From Martelella radicis (lineage in GTDB: Bacteria; Pseudomonadota; Alphaproteobacteria; Rhizobiales; Rhizobiaceae), in NCBI RefSeq assembly GCF_014196625.1, contig NZ_JACIDZ010000001.1, positions 62,001-126,000 of the forward strand: a stretch of 64,000 nucleotides of DNA, written 5' to 3'. Numbering within the stretch: position 1 is the stretch's first letter; each line of letters begins with the position of its first letter. Shown here piece after piece: positions 47,486-55,121 of the stretch. The position numbers and the translations under genes are program-made. The notes beneath the pieces were generated by a model. That model saw only the letters and a list, made by a program, of their open reading frames with translations. It was not told the DNA's origin and searched no databases.

Positions 47486-48534
47486 TGGCTTCAATCGCAC
47501 TGGAAAAACTGGTGAAGCGCTATGACAAGGTCGAGGCCGTGCATGGCATTGACCTTGAGATTGCCGATGGCGAGTTTGTTGTCTTTGTCGGCCCGTCCGG
47601 CTGCGGCAAGTCGACGACGCTCCGGATGATCGCCGGCCTCGAGGAGATCACCGGCGGCACGCTGAAAATCGGCGAGGCGGTGGTCAACGAGCGGGCGCCG
47701 AAGGCCCGGAACATCGCCATGGTGTTTCAGAACTACGCTATCTATCCGCATCTGACCGTGCGCCAGAATATCGGCTTCGGTCTCTACACCTCCAAGCTTT
47801 CGAAGGAGGAGAAGAATGCGCGGATCGACGAGACGGCGCGCATTCTGGGCCTCACCGACTATCTGGAGCGTCGTCCGGCAGCGCTTTCCGGCGGCCAGCG
47901 CCAGCGCGTCGCCATCGGCCGCGCCATGGTGCGAAATCCGTCGGCCTTCCTCTTCGACGAGCCGCTCTCCAATCTCGATGCCCAGCTTCGCGCGCAGATG
48001 CGCATAGAAATCAAGAAGTTGCATCAGGAACTTAAGACGACGACGATCTATGTCACCCATGACCAGATCGAGGCGATGACCATGGCCGACCGGATCGTGG
48101 TGATGAAGGACGGCTATATCCTGCAGACGGGCACGCCGGTCGATCTCTACGAAAACCCCGCCGATGTCTTCACCGCGCGTTTCATCGGCTCACCGTCGAT
48201 GAACATGCTGCCGGCAGCCGCGCTCGGCGATCAGGCGGCCGCCTTTGGCGGCGAGGACGAAGTGCTGGTTGGCATCAGGCCGCATGATCTTCTGGCGGTC
48301 GTGGACGGCGCGGTGCCCGAGGGCGCGATCGTGACGCTGGAAGGAGAAGTCGAGGCCGTCGAACCGCTTGGTCCGGAGACCATGGTGCATATGAACGTGG
48401 CGGGCAAACCGATGATTGCGACCTCGCCGGGCACGCTGTCTCCCGATGTCGGCAGCAGGATCATGTGCACGGTTCAGCCCGGCAAGCTTTACCTCTTCGA
48501 TGCTGCCACAGAGAAGAGCCTCGGCCGCCGATGA
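47485..48534 (+). CDS. ABC transporter ATP-binding protein, MalK/UgpC type
   Basis: 349 residues. Walker A VGPSGCGKSTTLRMIAG, Q-loop IAMVFQNYAIYPHLTVRQNI, signature ALSGGQRQRVAIGRA, Walker B AFLFDEPLSNLDAQLR and switch His IYVTHDQIEAMTMAD are intact. A regulatory TOBE/OB domain (VLVGIRPHDL) follows. ATG 47485 overlaps the lyase stop by one base. It energises the two permeases encoded just upstream. Confidence 0.92.
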   Translation: MASIALEKLVKRYDKVEAVHGIDLEIADGEFVVFVGPSGCGKSTTLRMIAGLEEITGGTLKIGEAVVNERAPKARNIAMVFQNYAIYPHLTVRQNIGFGLYTSKLSKEEKNARIDETARILGLTDYLERRPAALSGGQRQRVAIGRAMVRNPSAFLFDEPLSNLDAQLRAQMRIEIKKLHQELKTTTIYVTHDQIEAMTMADRIVVMKDGYILQTGTPVDLYENPADVFTARFIGSPSMNMLPAAALGDQAAAFGGEDEVLVGIRPHDLLAVVDGAVPEGAIVTLEGEVEAVEPLGPETMVHMNVAGKPMIATSPGTLSPDVGSRIMCTVQPGKLYLFDAATEKSLGRR

Positions 48535-49454
48535 CACCCGGAGACGACGAAAGGCAGGCGGTCCTCAGCGTGGGGCGGATCTACTGCGACCTCATTTTCA
48601 CCGGTCTCGAGCGCATGCCGGTGCTGGGCCGGGAGGTTTTTGCCGACCAACTGACCATCGCGGCCGGTGGCGGCGCCTTCATCTCGGCGGCCCACTTCGT
48701 CAGGGCCGGCCGCCATGCCGCCCTCGTGGGAAGGCTCGGCCATGATTCCCTTTCGAGTTCCATTGAAGGGCAGCTTGCGGCGGGCGGAATCGATCTTGCC
48801 TTCCTGGAACGCGCCGACGATGCCGGGCCGCAGGTCACCGTCGCGGCGGTTCTCAAGAGCGAGCGCGCCTTTCTCACCAAGCGGGCAGGGCCGGCCGAGC
48901 CTGCCACGCTTGAAGCCGCGCTTTCATGGCCGAAGGCCGGCCATCTCCACATCGCCGAATATGCGACCCTGGCCGAAATGCCGGATCTGGTTACCCGCGC
49001 GAAAGCTGAAGGGCTCACGGTCTCTCTCGATCCAAGCTGGGATGATCAGCTTATCGGAGATCCTTGCCTGCTGGAGGCATGCCGCGGGGTCGACCTGTTC
49101 CTGCCCAATATCGAAGAGGCGCGGGCTATTTCCGGGGTTGGCGAGCCGGAGGCGATGGGCGCCCGCCTTGCCGAGCATTTTCCCGTCGTGGCAATCAAGG
49201 CCGGCGGCGAGGGGGCCTATCTGGCAACTTCTGCCCTGTTTTGCCACGCGCCTGCCGAGCCCGTCAGCGTAGTTGATACCACCGGCGCAGGCGATGCCTT
49301 CAATGCCGGTTTTGTTGACGCCTGGCTGAAGGGTGAGGACCTGCCGCTTTGCATGGCCGCGGCCATTCGAACGGGAAGCCGCGCCGTGCAGGTCGCGGGT
49401 GGCGCGGGCGCGCCCGTCGCCGAGGAAATCTCGGCCTCAGCCGGTCGTCCCTAG
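48531..49454 (+). CDS. PfkB-family carbohydrate kinase
   Basis: 307 residues, ribokinase fold. The N-terminal substrate region includes LTIAAGGGAFISAAHFVRAG, and the C-terminal PfkB signature with the catalytic Asp is VVDTTGAGDAFNAGF (about residues 246-260). The start overlaps the ATPase stop (ATGA). As the last gene of the operon it probably phosphorylates the sugar released from the imported compound. Confidence 0.9.
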   Translation: MTPGDDERQAVLSVGRIYCDLIFTGLERMPVLGREVFADQLTIAAGGGAFISAAHFVRAGRHAALVGRLGHDSLSSSIEGQLAAGGIDLAFLERADDAGPQVTVAAVLKSERAFLTKRAGPAEPATLEAALSWPKAGHLHIAEYATLAEMPDLVTRAKAEGLTVSLDPSWDDQLIGDPCLLEACRGVDLFLPNIEEARAISGVGEPEAMGARLAEHFPVVAIKAGGEGAYLATSALFCHAPAEPVSVVDTTGAGDAFNAGFVDAWLKGEDLPLCMAAAIRTGSRAVQVAGGAGAPVAEEISASAGRP

Positions 49455-49477
49455 GCGCTCCCCTTCAGCGGGAGCGC
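49455..49477 (+). terminator. Hairpin at the end of the ABC/PfkB operon
   Basis: GCGCTCCC (49455-49462) pairs perfectly with GGGAGCGC (49470-49477), starting at the pfkB-family stop codon. No strong U-run follows, so it is a possible rather than certain terminator. Confidence 0.5.
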
Positions 49478-49649
49478 GAACCGCTTTCTCATTGGTTCGG
49501 GCTCATCTGCGCAGACGTCGGGGGAACCGCTCGACGATGAGATGCGTGTTCCGGATCGTGTCCTATGGCGTGGTGTATCTGGATTTCCTAGCCATCGGTG
49601 ATTTTCGGTAGGGTCGGGTTGCTTGTGACCAACCTGAGGGACACCACCG

Positions 49650-50105
49650 ATGACCGACGACATGATGAACCTGCGCTCACACCTAGAGAAGATCCGACGC
49701 CGATCTGCTGCGCGAAATGATCGGCTCTGCCGCCGAGAAGCTGATGGCGCGGGAAGTGGGCACGAAGACCGGCGCGGGTTATGGCGAGAAGAACGGCTTC
49801 CGACTTGCCCAGCGCAACGGCTACCGCGATCGAGACTGGGAGACGCGTGCAGGAACCGTCGAGTTGCGCATTCCCAAGTTGCGCACAGGCAGCTATTTTC
49901 CGAGTTTTCTGGAGCCGCGCCGGAAGGCCGAGAAGGCTGTGCCGGCTGTCATTCAGGAGGCTTATATCCAGGGCGTTTCGACCCGATCCGTTGATGATCT
50001 TGCAAAAGCCTTGGGCATGTCAGGCATCTCCAAGAGCCAGGTATCCCGGTTGTGCGAGGAGATCGACGAGAAGGTGAAGGCCTTCATCTGAACCGCCGCC
50101 AGAAG
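49650..50105 (+). pseudogene. Truncated, frameshifted IS256-family transposase
   Basis: It opens [14 protein letters not shown], then loses one base near 49690, so the rest reads in another frame: [80 protein letters not shown] and [19 protein letters not shown]. This is the N-terminal third of an IS256-type (Mutator) transposase. A second 2-base slip after KAF creates a stop, and recognisable sequence ends near 50105. The DDE catalytic region is missing, so the element is dead. It lies about 0.9 kb before the tRNA-Ser integration site. Confidence 0.8.
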
Positions 50106-50199
50106 CCCCGCATCATGCCTACTCAAACCAATCACCGATTACCCCGATCAGGCCTTCAGGGAAGAGCGAGAGGTGAAGAATTTGCGGTGATCTGCAAAG

Positions 50200-50730
50200 T
50201 TGATCCTTCCTTTGGTTATGCTGCCTTCTGTCGTTTGCGTATCGGAAACAACATATTATGGCGGCCCGAAAATGCAGAAAGCGATTGATCTGGCGAGAGA
50301 GGGAGATTGCCCGGCGGCCTGGCGCGTGGTCTGGCCCATGGCCAAGGCGGGAGACCGGGATGCATTTACATTGTTGGCCGAAGGGCTCGCCGGATTTGAC
50401 ATGAACCCGTCCGGCCAACCCGCGGAGGGTCTGGAATGGCATCGTACATACCGTTTTCTGGTGATGAGAGGATATAATCCTCAGAGCAATTTGCTCGGAT
50501 CAGACTTCCTGGCGATTCTGAACTCAACTCTTGTGGAGCAACCGGCAGGAGAGCAGGTAGCCGACTGCCTCAAAGATCGGAGCGGCATTCGGGAATGCGT
50601 TGCTCTTGCCGAGCAGTTCGGTTTTGTCCCGGCACATGCCGACTTTGTCGTTGAGGTTAATGCTCATCGCAATGACCCCAATGAACCACGTTGTGAAGCA
50701 GGCGGCATTGTGGAGGAGATTGAGCAATGA
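50200..50730 (+). CDS. Predicted secreted protein with one Sel1-like segment
   Basis: 176 residues from TTG 50200, or 170 from ATG 50218. The start (LILPLVMLPSVVCVSETTYY) resembles a short signal sequence. KAIDLAREGDCPAAWRVVWP and MAKAGDRDAFTLLAEGLAGF look like one tetratricopeptide/Sel1-type helical pair. The remainder is unrecognised, with cysteines near DCLKDRSGIREC. It lies between the IS remnant and the tRNA, with weaker start signals than the core genes, so the exact 5' end is uncertain. Confidence 0.5.
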   Translation: MILPLVMLPSVVCVSETTYYGGPKMQKAIDLAREGDCPAAWRVVWPMAKAGDRDAFTLLAEGLAGFDMNPSGQPAEGLEWHRTYRFLVMRGYNPQSNLLGSDFLAILNSTLVEQPAGEQVADCLKDRSGIRECVALAEQFGFVPAHADFVVEVNAHRNDPNEPRCEAGGIVEEIEQ

Positions 50731-51033
50731 AGCCGAGAACATTGACAGAAGCGGAATGAGAACCGGCTGCTCGCGTCACGCCGAAAATAGCGCGTTTCCG
50801 TGTTGCATGTGCAGTGCACGCATTCGTTGGCTCGTGTCACGATAGCGGGCCGAGCAAAGATGCAAACGGTTCCTGGCTGACTGACCGGCTTTTGTGAAAG
50901 AATCCTTGCCGATTCCTGTTTCGTTTCTGCTTTCTTCTGCGGATTTCTGTAGAGCGTGTCAGCCTTGGAAATTGGGTTATTTATGAAAAATATCCTTGAT
51001 CTCTACGGCATTTGACCATAAACGGGCGTCACC
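50731..51033. other. Intergenic region before tRNA-Ser
   Basis: 303 bp with no supportable gene. It should contain the tRNA-Ser promoter; the AT-rich stretch from about 50960 to 51010 (TTATTTATGAAAAATATC) is the best place for it. Confidence 0.35.
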
Positions 51034-51123
51034 GGAGAGGTGGCCGAGTGGTCGAAGGCGCTCCCCTGCTAAGGGAGTATACCAGTGATGGTATCGAGGG
51101 TTCGAATCCCTTCCTCTCCGCCA
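51034..51123 (+). tRNA. tRNA-Ser, anticodon GCT
   Basis: The acceptor stem GGAGAGG pairs with CCTCTCC, then discriminator G and encoded CCA. The D-arm is TGGCCGAGTGGTCGAAGGCG, the anticodon stem CTCCC/GGGAG encloses CTGCTAA (anticodon GCT), a long class II variable arm follows, and the T-arm is GAGGGTTCGAATCCCTT. Its 3' end is the integration target of the adjoining element. Confidence 0.97.
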
Positions 51124-51125
51124 TT
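51107..51125 (+). repeat. attL core of the integrated element
   Basis: TCCCTTCCTCTCCGCCATT, identical to 63201-63219. It spans the last 17 bases of tRNA-Ser including CCA, plus TT, so insertion restores a full tRNA gene. Confidence 0.92.
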
Positions 51126-51168
51126 TGATTTGAAACTTCCAATTAAATCAAACCCTTGTGGGCAAGAT

Positions 51169-51196
51169 TGTCAAACTAGTGTGTCAGGTTTGACAG
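51169..51196. repeat. Inverted repeat and arm-type site between attL and the integrase gene
   Basis: TGTCAAAC (51169-51176) and GTTTGACA (51188-51195) form a perfect 8-bp inverted repeat with an 11-nt spacer. Its right half lies in CAGGTTTGACAG (51185-51196), which recurs exactly at 63157-63168 near attR. A second inverted repeat, TTTGATTT...AAATCAAA, lies closer to attL (about 51124-51152). These are placed where integrase arm sites or excisionase sites are expected. The right half abuts the integrase stop codon. Confidence 0.6.
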
Positions 51197-52237
51197 TTAT
51201 TCGCTAGCTCTCTTTGTATTGAACGTCATCATCGCCTTTTTCGCCATGTCTCTCCTACTTGCGGCAATGGTGTATCGGGTGACTTCAGACAGCGACTTGT
51301 GCCCGCTGATCGCCATTATCTCATGTGGGCTGCATCCGGCTTCCGCGAGGCGTCGGCAGGTCGCTTTGCGTAGGCCATGCGGCGAAAGCCCGTCAGGCAA
51401 ACCGGCCTCTTTCACCATTTCCCGAAACCAGTTTGTGAAGCCCGCCGGGGTAAAAGGCTTGCCTTGTCCGGTCGTGATGAATGTCAGGTTGTCGCGCGGC
51501 AAGGCGTCGATGATTTCTGCCAGCTGATCATGAACGGGAATGGTAACAAGCTGCCCGGTTTTTTGCTGTGTGATCGACAGCCAGCCGTCTTTGATGTGCT
51601 GGCGCCCCATTCTGACAACATCGCTGCGTCGCTGCCCAGTGAAAAGCAAAAGCGACAAGGCGAGGTGAGCCCGTGTGCCATGGGGGTGCTTCTTGATGAA
51701 CGTGGCAATGTGCTCTTCTTCCCATGTTAGGAAGCCGACACTATTGCGACGGACCTTGCGAACGCCACTTGTCGGGTCATCATTGCGCCAGCCTATATCC
51801 ACCGCGTGGCGCATAAGGACGTGGATCATTCGAAGCATGTTGTTTGCGGCGGCAGGCGTTGCGGCCCGTTCGCTAACAATGCGCTGAACATGTTTTCGCT
51901 GAAGGTGGGCAACACGTTTGTCGCCATGTTCAACTCGAAAGCGTTCGATGATACCCCGGTAGGTGGCTTTTGTGGAATCGCTTAATGCTGTGAAATCTGA
52001 AGAGCGATAGAAACTAACAACAAGCGCTGAAACCGTGCCAGGCGTTGTTTTGCCTTGCGCTATTTCCGCCGGTTCGCCCGTTGCTGCTGCCTCATAGGCT
52101 TTCATGAATTCCGGTGTCCACGGCAATCCCGGAAGCGGCGTTCGTTTTAAGCCGGGTTTGCGAAAATACCAGCGGGTTTTGCCATGACGATCGACAAACC
52201 CTTGGCAATACTTCGGAGGTTTTCGGAGTTGTTTCAT
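51197..52237 (-). CDS. Tyrosine recombinase (integrase)
   Basis: 346 residues from ATG 52237. An N-terminal arm-binding segment (CQGFVDRHGKTRWYFRKPG), a core-binding domain (about 70-160) and a catalytic domain are present. The catalytic set is complete: Arg203 in TGQRRSDVV, Lys226, His287 and Arg290 in SPHGLRKATCRR, His313 in SGHKSLSEV and nucleophile Tyr322 in RYTIAASR. It adjoins attL and follows the AlpA-like gene with one base between stop and start, so the two are coupled. A longer frame to 52303 lacks a better start. Confidence 0.93.
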   Translation of the reverse strand: MKQLRKPPKYCQGFVDRHGKTRWYFRKPGLKRTPLPGLPWTPEFMKAYEAAATGEPAEIAQGKTTPGTVSALVVSFYRSSDFTALSDSTKATYRGIIERFRVEHGDKRVAHLQRKHVQRIVSERAATPAAANNMLRMIHVLMRHAVDIGWRNDDPTSGVRKVRRNSVGFLTWEEEHIATFIKKHPHGTRAHLALSLLLFTGQRRSDVVRMGRQHIKDGWLSITQQKTGQLVTIPVHDQLAEIIDALPRDNLTFITTGQGKPFTPAGFTNWFREMVKEAGLPDGLSPHGLRKATCRRLAEAGCSPHEIMAISGHKSLSEVTRYTIAASRRDMAKKAMMTFNTKRASE

Positions 52238-52238
52238 T

Positions 52239-52493
52239 TCAATCCCAATCGTTGTTTTCGGGGATTGAATCATCGTCTTCAGAAGGCAAAGCATCAAGTG
52301 CACAATCTAGCGCCCGGATGTCCCAGACTGTTCGGGCGTATATTCTCTTTGGTTTAGGGACCAGCTTGTCCCGCATCATTTTGTCGAAGGTTGCAGGGCT
52401 AACCCCACAATAGGCCGCCGCCTCAGCACGCGACAACATCCGGGCACAAGGTGCCGGAATAGCGCGCTGTTGTGCTGAGGCGGTGGCGGTCAT
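52239..52493 (-). CDS. AlpA-like helix-turn-helix protein (excisionase/regulator)
   Basis: 84 residues. A compact HTH_17-type domain (ARMLSRAEAAAYCGVSPATF then DKMMRDKLVPKPKRI and RTVWDIRALDCALDAL) matches AlpA and related small excisionase or activator proteins of phage satellites. It directly precedes the integrase gene. In PICIs of Gram-negative bacteria AlpA controls int and satellite induction; here that is inferred from family and position. Confidence 0.75.
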   Translation of the reverse strand: MTATASAQQRAIPAPCARMLSRAEAAAYCGVSPATFDKMMRDKLVPKPKRIYARTVWDIRALDCALDALPSEDDDSIPENNDWD

Positions 52494-52497
52494 TGGT

Positions 52498-52761
52498 TCA
52501 AGCCTTCACCTTGTCGGCAACAGGCATGATATCGGCGGCGACCATGGTTGCATCGCCTTCGGTCACAGAACCGAACGAATTGCCAGCCTTTTCCTTGGCC
52601 TTCGCTTCGGCGGCGGTGATTTCGCCCTTGGTGGCGTTGCGGGCCGAGTTCATCGACAGCAACTGTTTTGCAAGTGCCGGCGTTGCGTCAAAGACCGACT
52701 TCCGGTCGATGGTGGTGTCATTCGGGAGAATGATCTTTTTGAGAGCGTACATTTTCGCCAT
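52498..52761 (-). CDS. Small phage-type protein of unknown function
   Basis: 87 residues, MAKMYALKKIILPNDTTIDR at the start, then a Lys/Ala/Glu-rich helix (ITAAEAKAKEKAGNSFGS). It lies 15 bp after the DUF2190 gene as the last gene of the head module and 4 bp before the AlpA-like gene. I do not recognise the family; a minor head or completion protein is possible. Confidence 0.6.
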   Translation of the reverse strand: MAKMYALKKIILPNDTTIDRKSVFDATPALAKQLLSMNSARNATKGEITAAEAKAKEKAGNSFGSVTEGDATMVAADIMPVADKVKA

Positions 52762-52776
52762 TGAGAGAATCCTTTC

Positions 52777-53106
52777 TTAGAAGCCGGAGAGCCGGACGTT
52801 GACGGTGGCGGTCGAAGCGGCGGCAGCAGCAACAGCAACGCCGATCTTCGTATTGTCGGTCGCCGTCGAGGTTGCGAGCGAGGTGTCGGAGTCGAAGTAG
52901 ACGGGATCGCCCACAGCGAACGCATTGGCGCCCACCTTCGGAACGTCGAAGACACCAGTCGTTCGAACATCGACAGGATTGCCGGTGACAGCATCGCCAA
53001 GGGCAACGCCGATGATTTCATTTTCGATGACGACATCGCCGGAAAGATAGTCGGCGCCGGCCGGAATGGTGAGCGTGTCGCCTGCCTGCACATAGTTGGT
53101 AGCCAT
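52777..53106 (-). CDS. DUF2190 protein (likely capsid decoration/cement)
   Basis: 109 residues, almost entirely beta-strand: MATNYVQAGDTLTIPAGADY, GDVVIENEIIGVALGDAVTG, VDVRTTGVFDVPKVGANAFA, VGDPVYFDSDTSLATST. DUF2190 proteins lie beside major capsid genes in many tailed phages and are thought to stabilise heads. It starts 3 bp after the joining-protein stop. Confidence 0.8.
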   Translation of the reverse strand: MATNYVQAGDTLTIPAGADYLSGDVVIENEIIGVALGDAVTGNPVDVRTTGVFDVPKVGANAFAVGDPVYFDSDTSLATSTATDNTKIGVAVAAAAASTATVNVRLSGF

Positions 53107-53109
53107 GTT

Positions 53110-53325
53110 TCAGAGTCCTTTTGAGCTGTTGAATTTGATGGTTTTGGAGGGTTTGCGGGTGGCGGCTGCAATCTCAGATTCCAATGCCGCCAAAGCCCGC
53201 CCGATTTCTGCCTCTGACCGATACGTGACACGCTCGCCGTTCTGATCGACGAATGTCTGGACCCCGGAAAACCGGGTTTCCAGAAGCTTGTCACGAAAGG
53301 TCAGAAGGTCCGCGAGCGATGCCAT
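53110..53325 (-). CDS. Phage head-tail joining protein (gpW-like)
   Basis: 71 residues from ATG 53325: MASLADLLTFRDKLLETRFS, VQTFVDQNGERVTYRSEAEI and GRALAALESEIAAATRK. Length, the two helices and the VTYRS hairpin match small gpW-type joining proteins. These plug the portal after packaging and accept the tail. It lies 2 bp from the capsid fusion gene. Retaining a joining protein without tail genes fits an element that docks a helper's tail. Confidence 0.72.
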   Translation of the reverse strand: MASLADLLTFRDKLLETRFSGVQTFVDQNGERVTYRSEAEIGRALAALESEIAAATRKPSKTIKFNSSKGL

Positions 53326-53327
53326 GA

Positions 53328-55121
53328 TCAAGCGCCCGTCGATCGGTACGCGCCGCGCCAATCCAGCCAGCCGCAGCCGAAGTCGAGGAAAGCCCGGTAT
53401 TTCAAGCCAAGCGATTCCCACGCTTCCTGGCGCTGGATCTGCACACCCTGAGCGCTTGCAAGGTAGCCATACTGGATCGATGGCACCGAAGCCGGATCGG
53501 CCATGACGAACCACGCGTCGTCTTCGATACGGGGCTCGACAACCAGCGACAGCTTACCGGCGAAAGCGTTCACGTCGTCAGCCGTTGCGGCGTAAATCGA
53601 AGCGAGGAGTTTTTCGCCCGCGGTTTCGAGTTCCGGCCCGACCACCAGATAACGAGGCTTGACGGCGATGATCGTCTTGCCGTCGAGTCCCTTCACCGTG
53701 CGAAGGTGCTGGCGTGCATCCGACAGAGCATTTTCCGACAGCGCGACGGCAACGGTGTTATTCCGGCTTGCATCGAAAACCGGCGTTTCGTCGGAAAGGT
53801 CCGGATTGGCGGTCAGAAGTGCGACCAGTTCTTCGGCTTCCGTCTGGGCTGCTGCTTGGCCCATTGCCGAAGTCATGTCGCCAAGGAGTCCAAGGTCGTC
53901 GTCAATGATCAGCTTGCGGCTGACGTTGATCGCACGCCCGAACGTCTTCAGGGCCATGGACTCGCCGGACTCGGCACGGGACGTGTGCTTGAACTCGCCG
54001 TGTTCCGTCATCTCTTCGAGACGGCCCATTTCGCCAAGGCGGATGGCGGTCGATTTCTTGAAGTTCGAAAGCGTACGCTGGCGAGCCAGTGCCTTCAGCG
54101 GGCTTTCTGCGGCCTGATACGCCTGAGCGGCGACCTTGCCCATGGCATTGGAAACCACGAGGGGGAAGTCAGACGTGCCTACGGTCGAACGCTGCAGAAT
54201 TTCGTCGGCGGTCATGCCGCGAACAGAGATGCCAGAACGTGCAAGCGACTCCTTGGCATGATCGACGAAAGACATGCCGACATATTCGCGGCTCGCTTCC
54301 GGCAGATCACCGCCCGTCATGCGGAAAGCGAGCGCATCGGCGGCGCGCGTCTGGATTTCGACAGGGTTATCACGCTCGCGAGTGACGCGAATGCGCGGTG
54401 CCTGGCGCTTCATCATTTCGGCGCGCGCAGCTTCTCGAATTGCCTCTTCGTCGGCTTCGACATCGAGACCTTCGGCCCAGTCTTCCGACAGCCCACAGGC
54501 AGATCGGATATTTTCCACGAATTCTTCGCGGATTTCTTCAGTTTCGAATGGCATGGAAAGACTCCTTTGGATTGTCGCATTCGGGTCGGCGGGGATCGGG
54601 GTCAGGGAAACTTCGAGGATGCGCCAGCGGGTGGCGGTTTTGGTCCGGTTGCCTTCGGCGTCAGTGCCTTCGCGCCACGACAGAACTTGATAACCGGCAG
54701 ACACATGTTTGAGGGTGCCGTCGCGCACGCGGGCCGCTAGCGGCGCGATGTCTTCGGCAAGGCCGAGCCGAAGCGATGCAGAGACACTGTTCCCGTTGAC
54801 GGCGAAATCATACGCCCGCCCTACCGTCTCGCGGGCAGATTTCTTGTGATCTGTGAGAAGCGGAACGTCAGCACCACGCGCCAGTTCCAGCCCAGCCGGA
54901 TCCAGAACTTCCAGGTACATGCCTTTGCGATCACGGCGAGCGACGGGCGCATCGGTGGCAACGATCGCACTGAAGATCGTCGCCCCGTCTTCTTCCGAAG
55001 GTGCAAACGCCTCGACAGTGCGCGCGAGGAATTCGCCGGACGTGGTGTCGGGAAGTTTTCGCACCTTCGGAGGCGAAACAATGTATGTGGCAAGTGCAGG
55101 ATCACCGACAAGACGGGTCAT
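53328..55121 (-). CDS. Prohead protease/major capsid protein fusion
   Basis: 597 residues. The first 190 or so are an HK97-type U35 protease: catalytic His92 in LLTDHKKSARETVGRAYDF and Ser141 in KHVSAGYQVLSW. After a charged, scaffold-like segment (about 195-260, FETEEIREEFVENIRSACGL) comes the capsid fold: STVGTSDFPLVVSNAMGKVA, LKTFGRAINVSRKLIIDDDL, AVKPRYLVVGPELETAGEKL, DPASVPSIQYGYLASAQGVQ and a C-terminal GLKYRAFLDFGCGWLDWRG. Such fusions are known in some siphophages and would self-cleave to give protease, scaffold and shell. It overlaps the portal stop by 4 bp. Confidence 0.88.
   Translation of the reverse strand: MTRLVGDPALATYIVSPPKVRKLPDTTSGEFLARTVEAFAPSEEDGATIFSAIVATDAPVARRDRKGMYLEVLDPAGLELARGADVPLLTDHKKSARETVGRAYDFAVNGNSVSASLRLGLAEDIAPLAARVRDGTLKHVSAGYQVLSWREGTDAEGNRTKTATRWRILEVSLTPIPADPNATIQRSLSMPFETEEIREEFVENIRSACGLSEDWAEGLDVEADEEAIREAARAEMMKRQAPRIRVTRERDNPVEIQTRAADALAFRMTGGDLPEASREYVGMSFVDHAKESLARSGISVRGMTADEILQRSTVGTSDFPLVVSNAMGKVAAQAYQAAESPLKALARQRTLSNFKKSTAIRLGEMGRLEEMTEHGEFKHTSRAESGESMALKTFGRAINVSRKLIIDDDLGLLGDMTSAMGQAAAQTEAEELVALLTANPDLSDETPVFDASRNNTVAVALSENALSDARQHLRTVKGLDGKTIIAVKPRYLVVGPELETAGEKLLASIYAATADDVNAFAGKLSLVVEPRIEDDAWFVMADPASVPSIQYGYLASAQGVQIQRQEAWESLGLKYRAFLDFGCGWLDWRGAYRSTGA

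Noticed and set aside
50119-50442. 107-residue minus-strand frame opposite the secreted hypothetical gene
   Set aside because: No start signals and random composition; the plus-strand frame has a signal-like start and Sel1-like helices.
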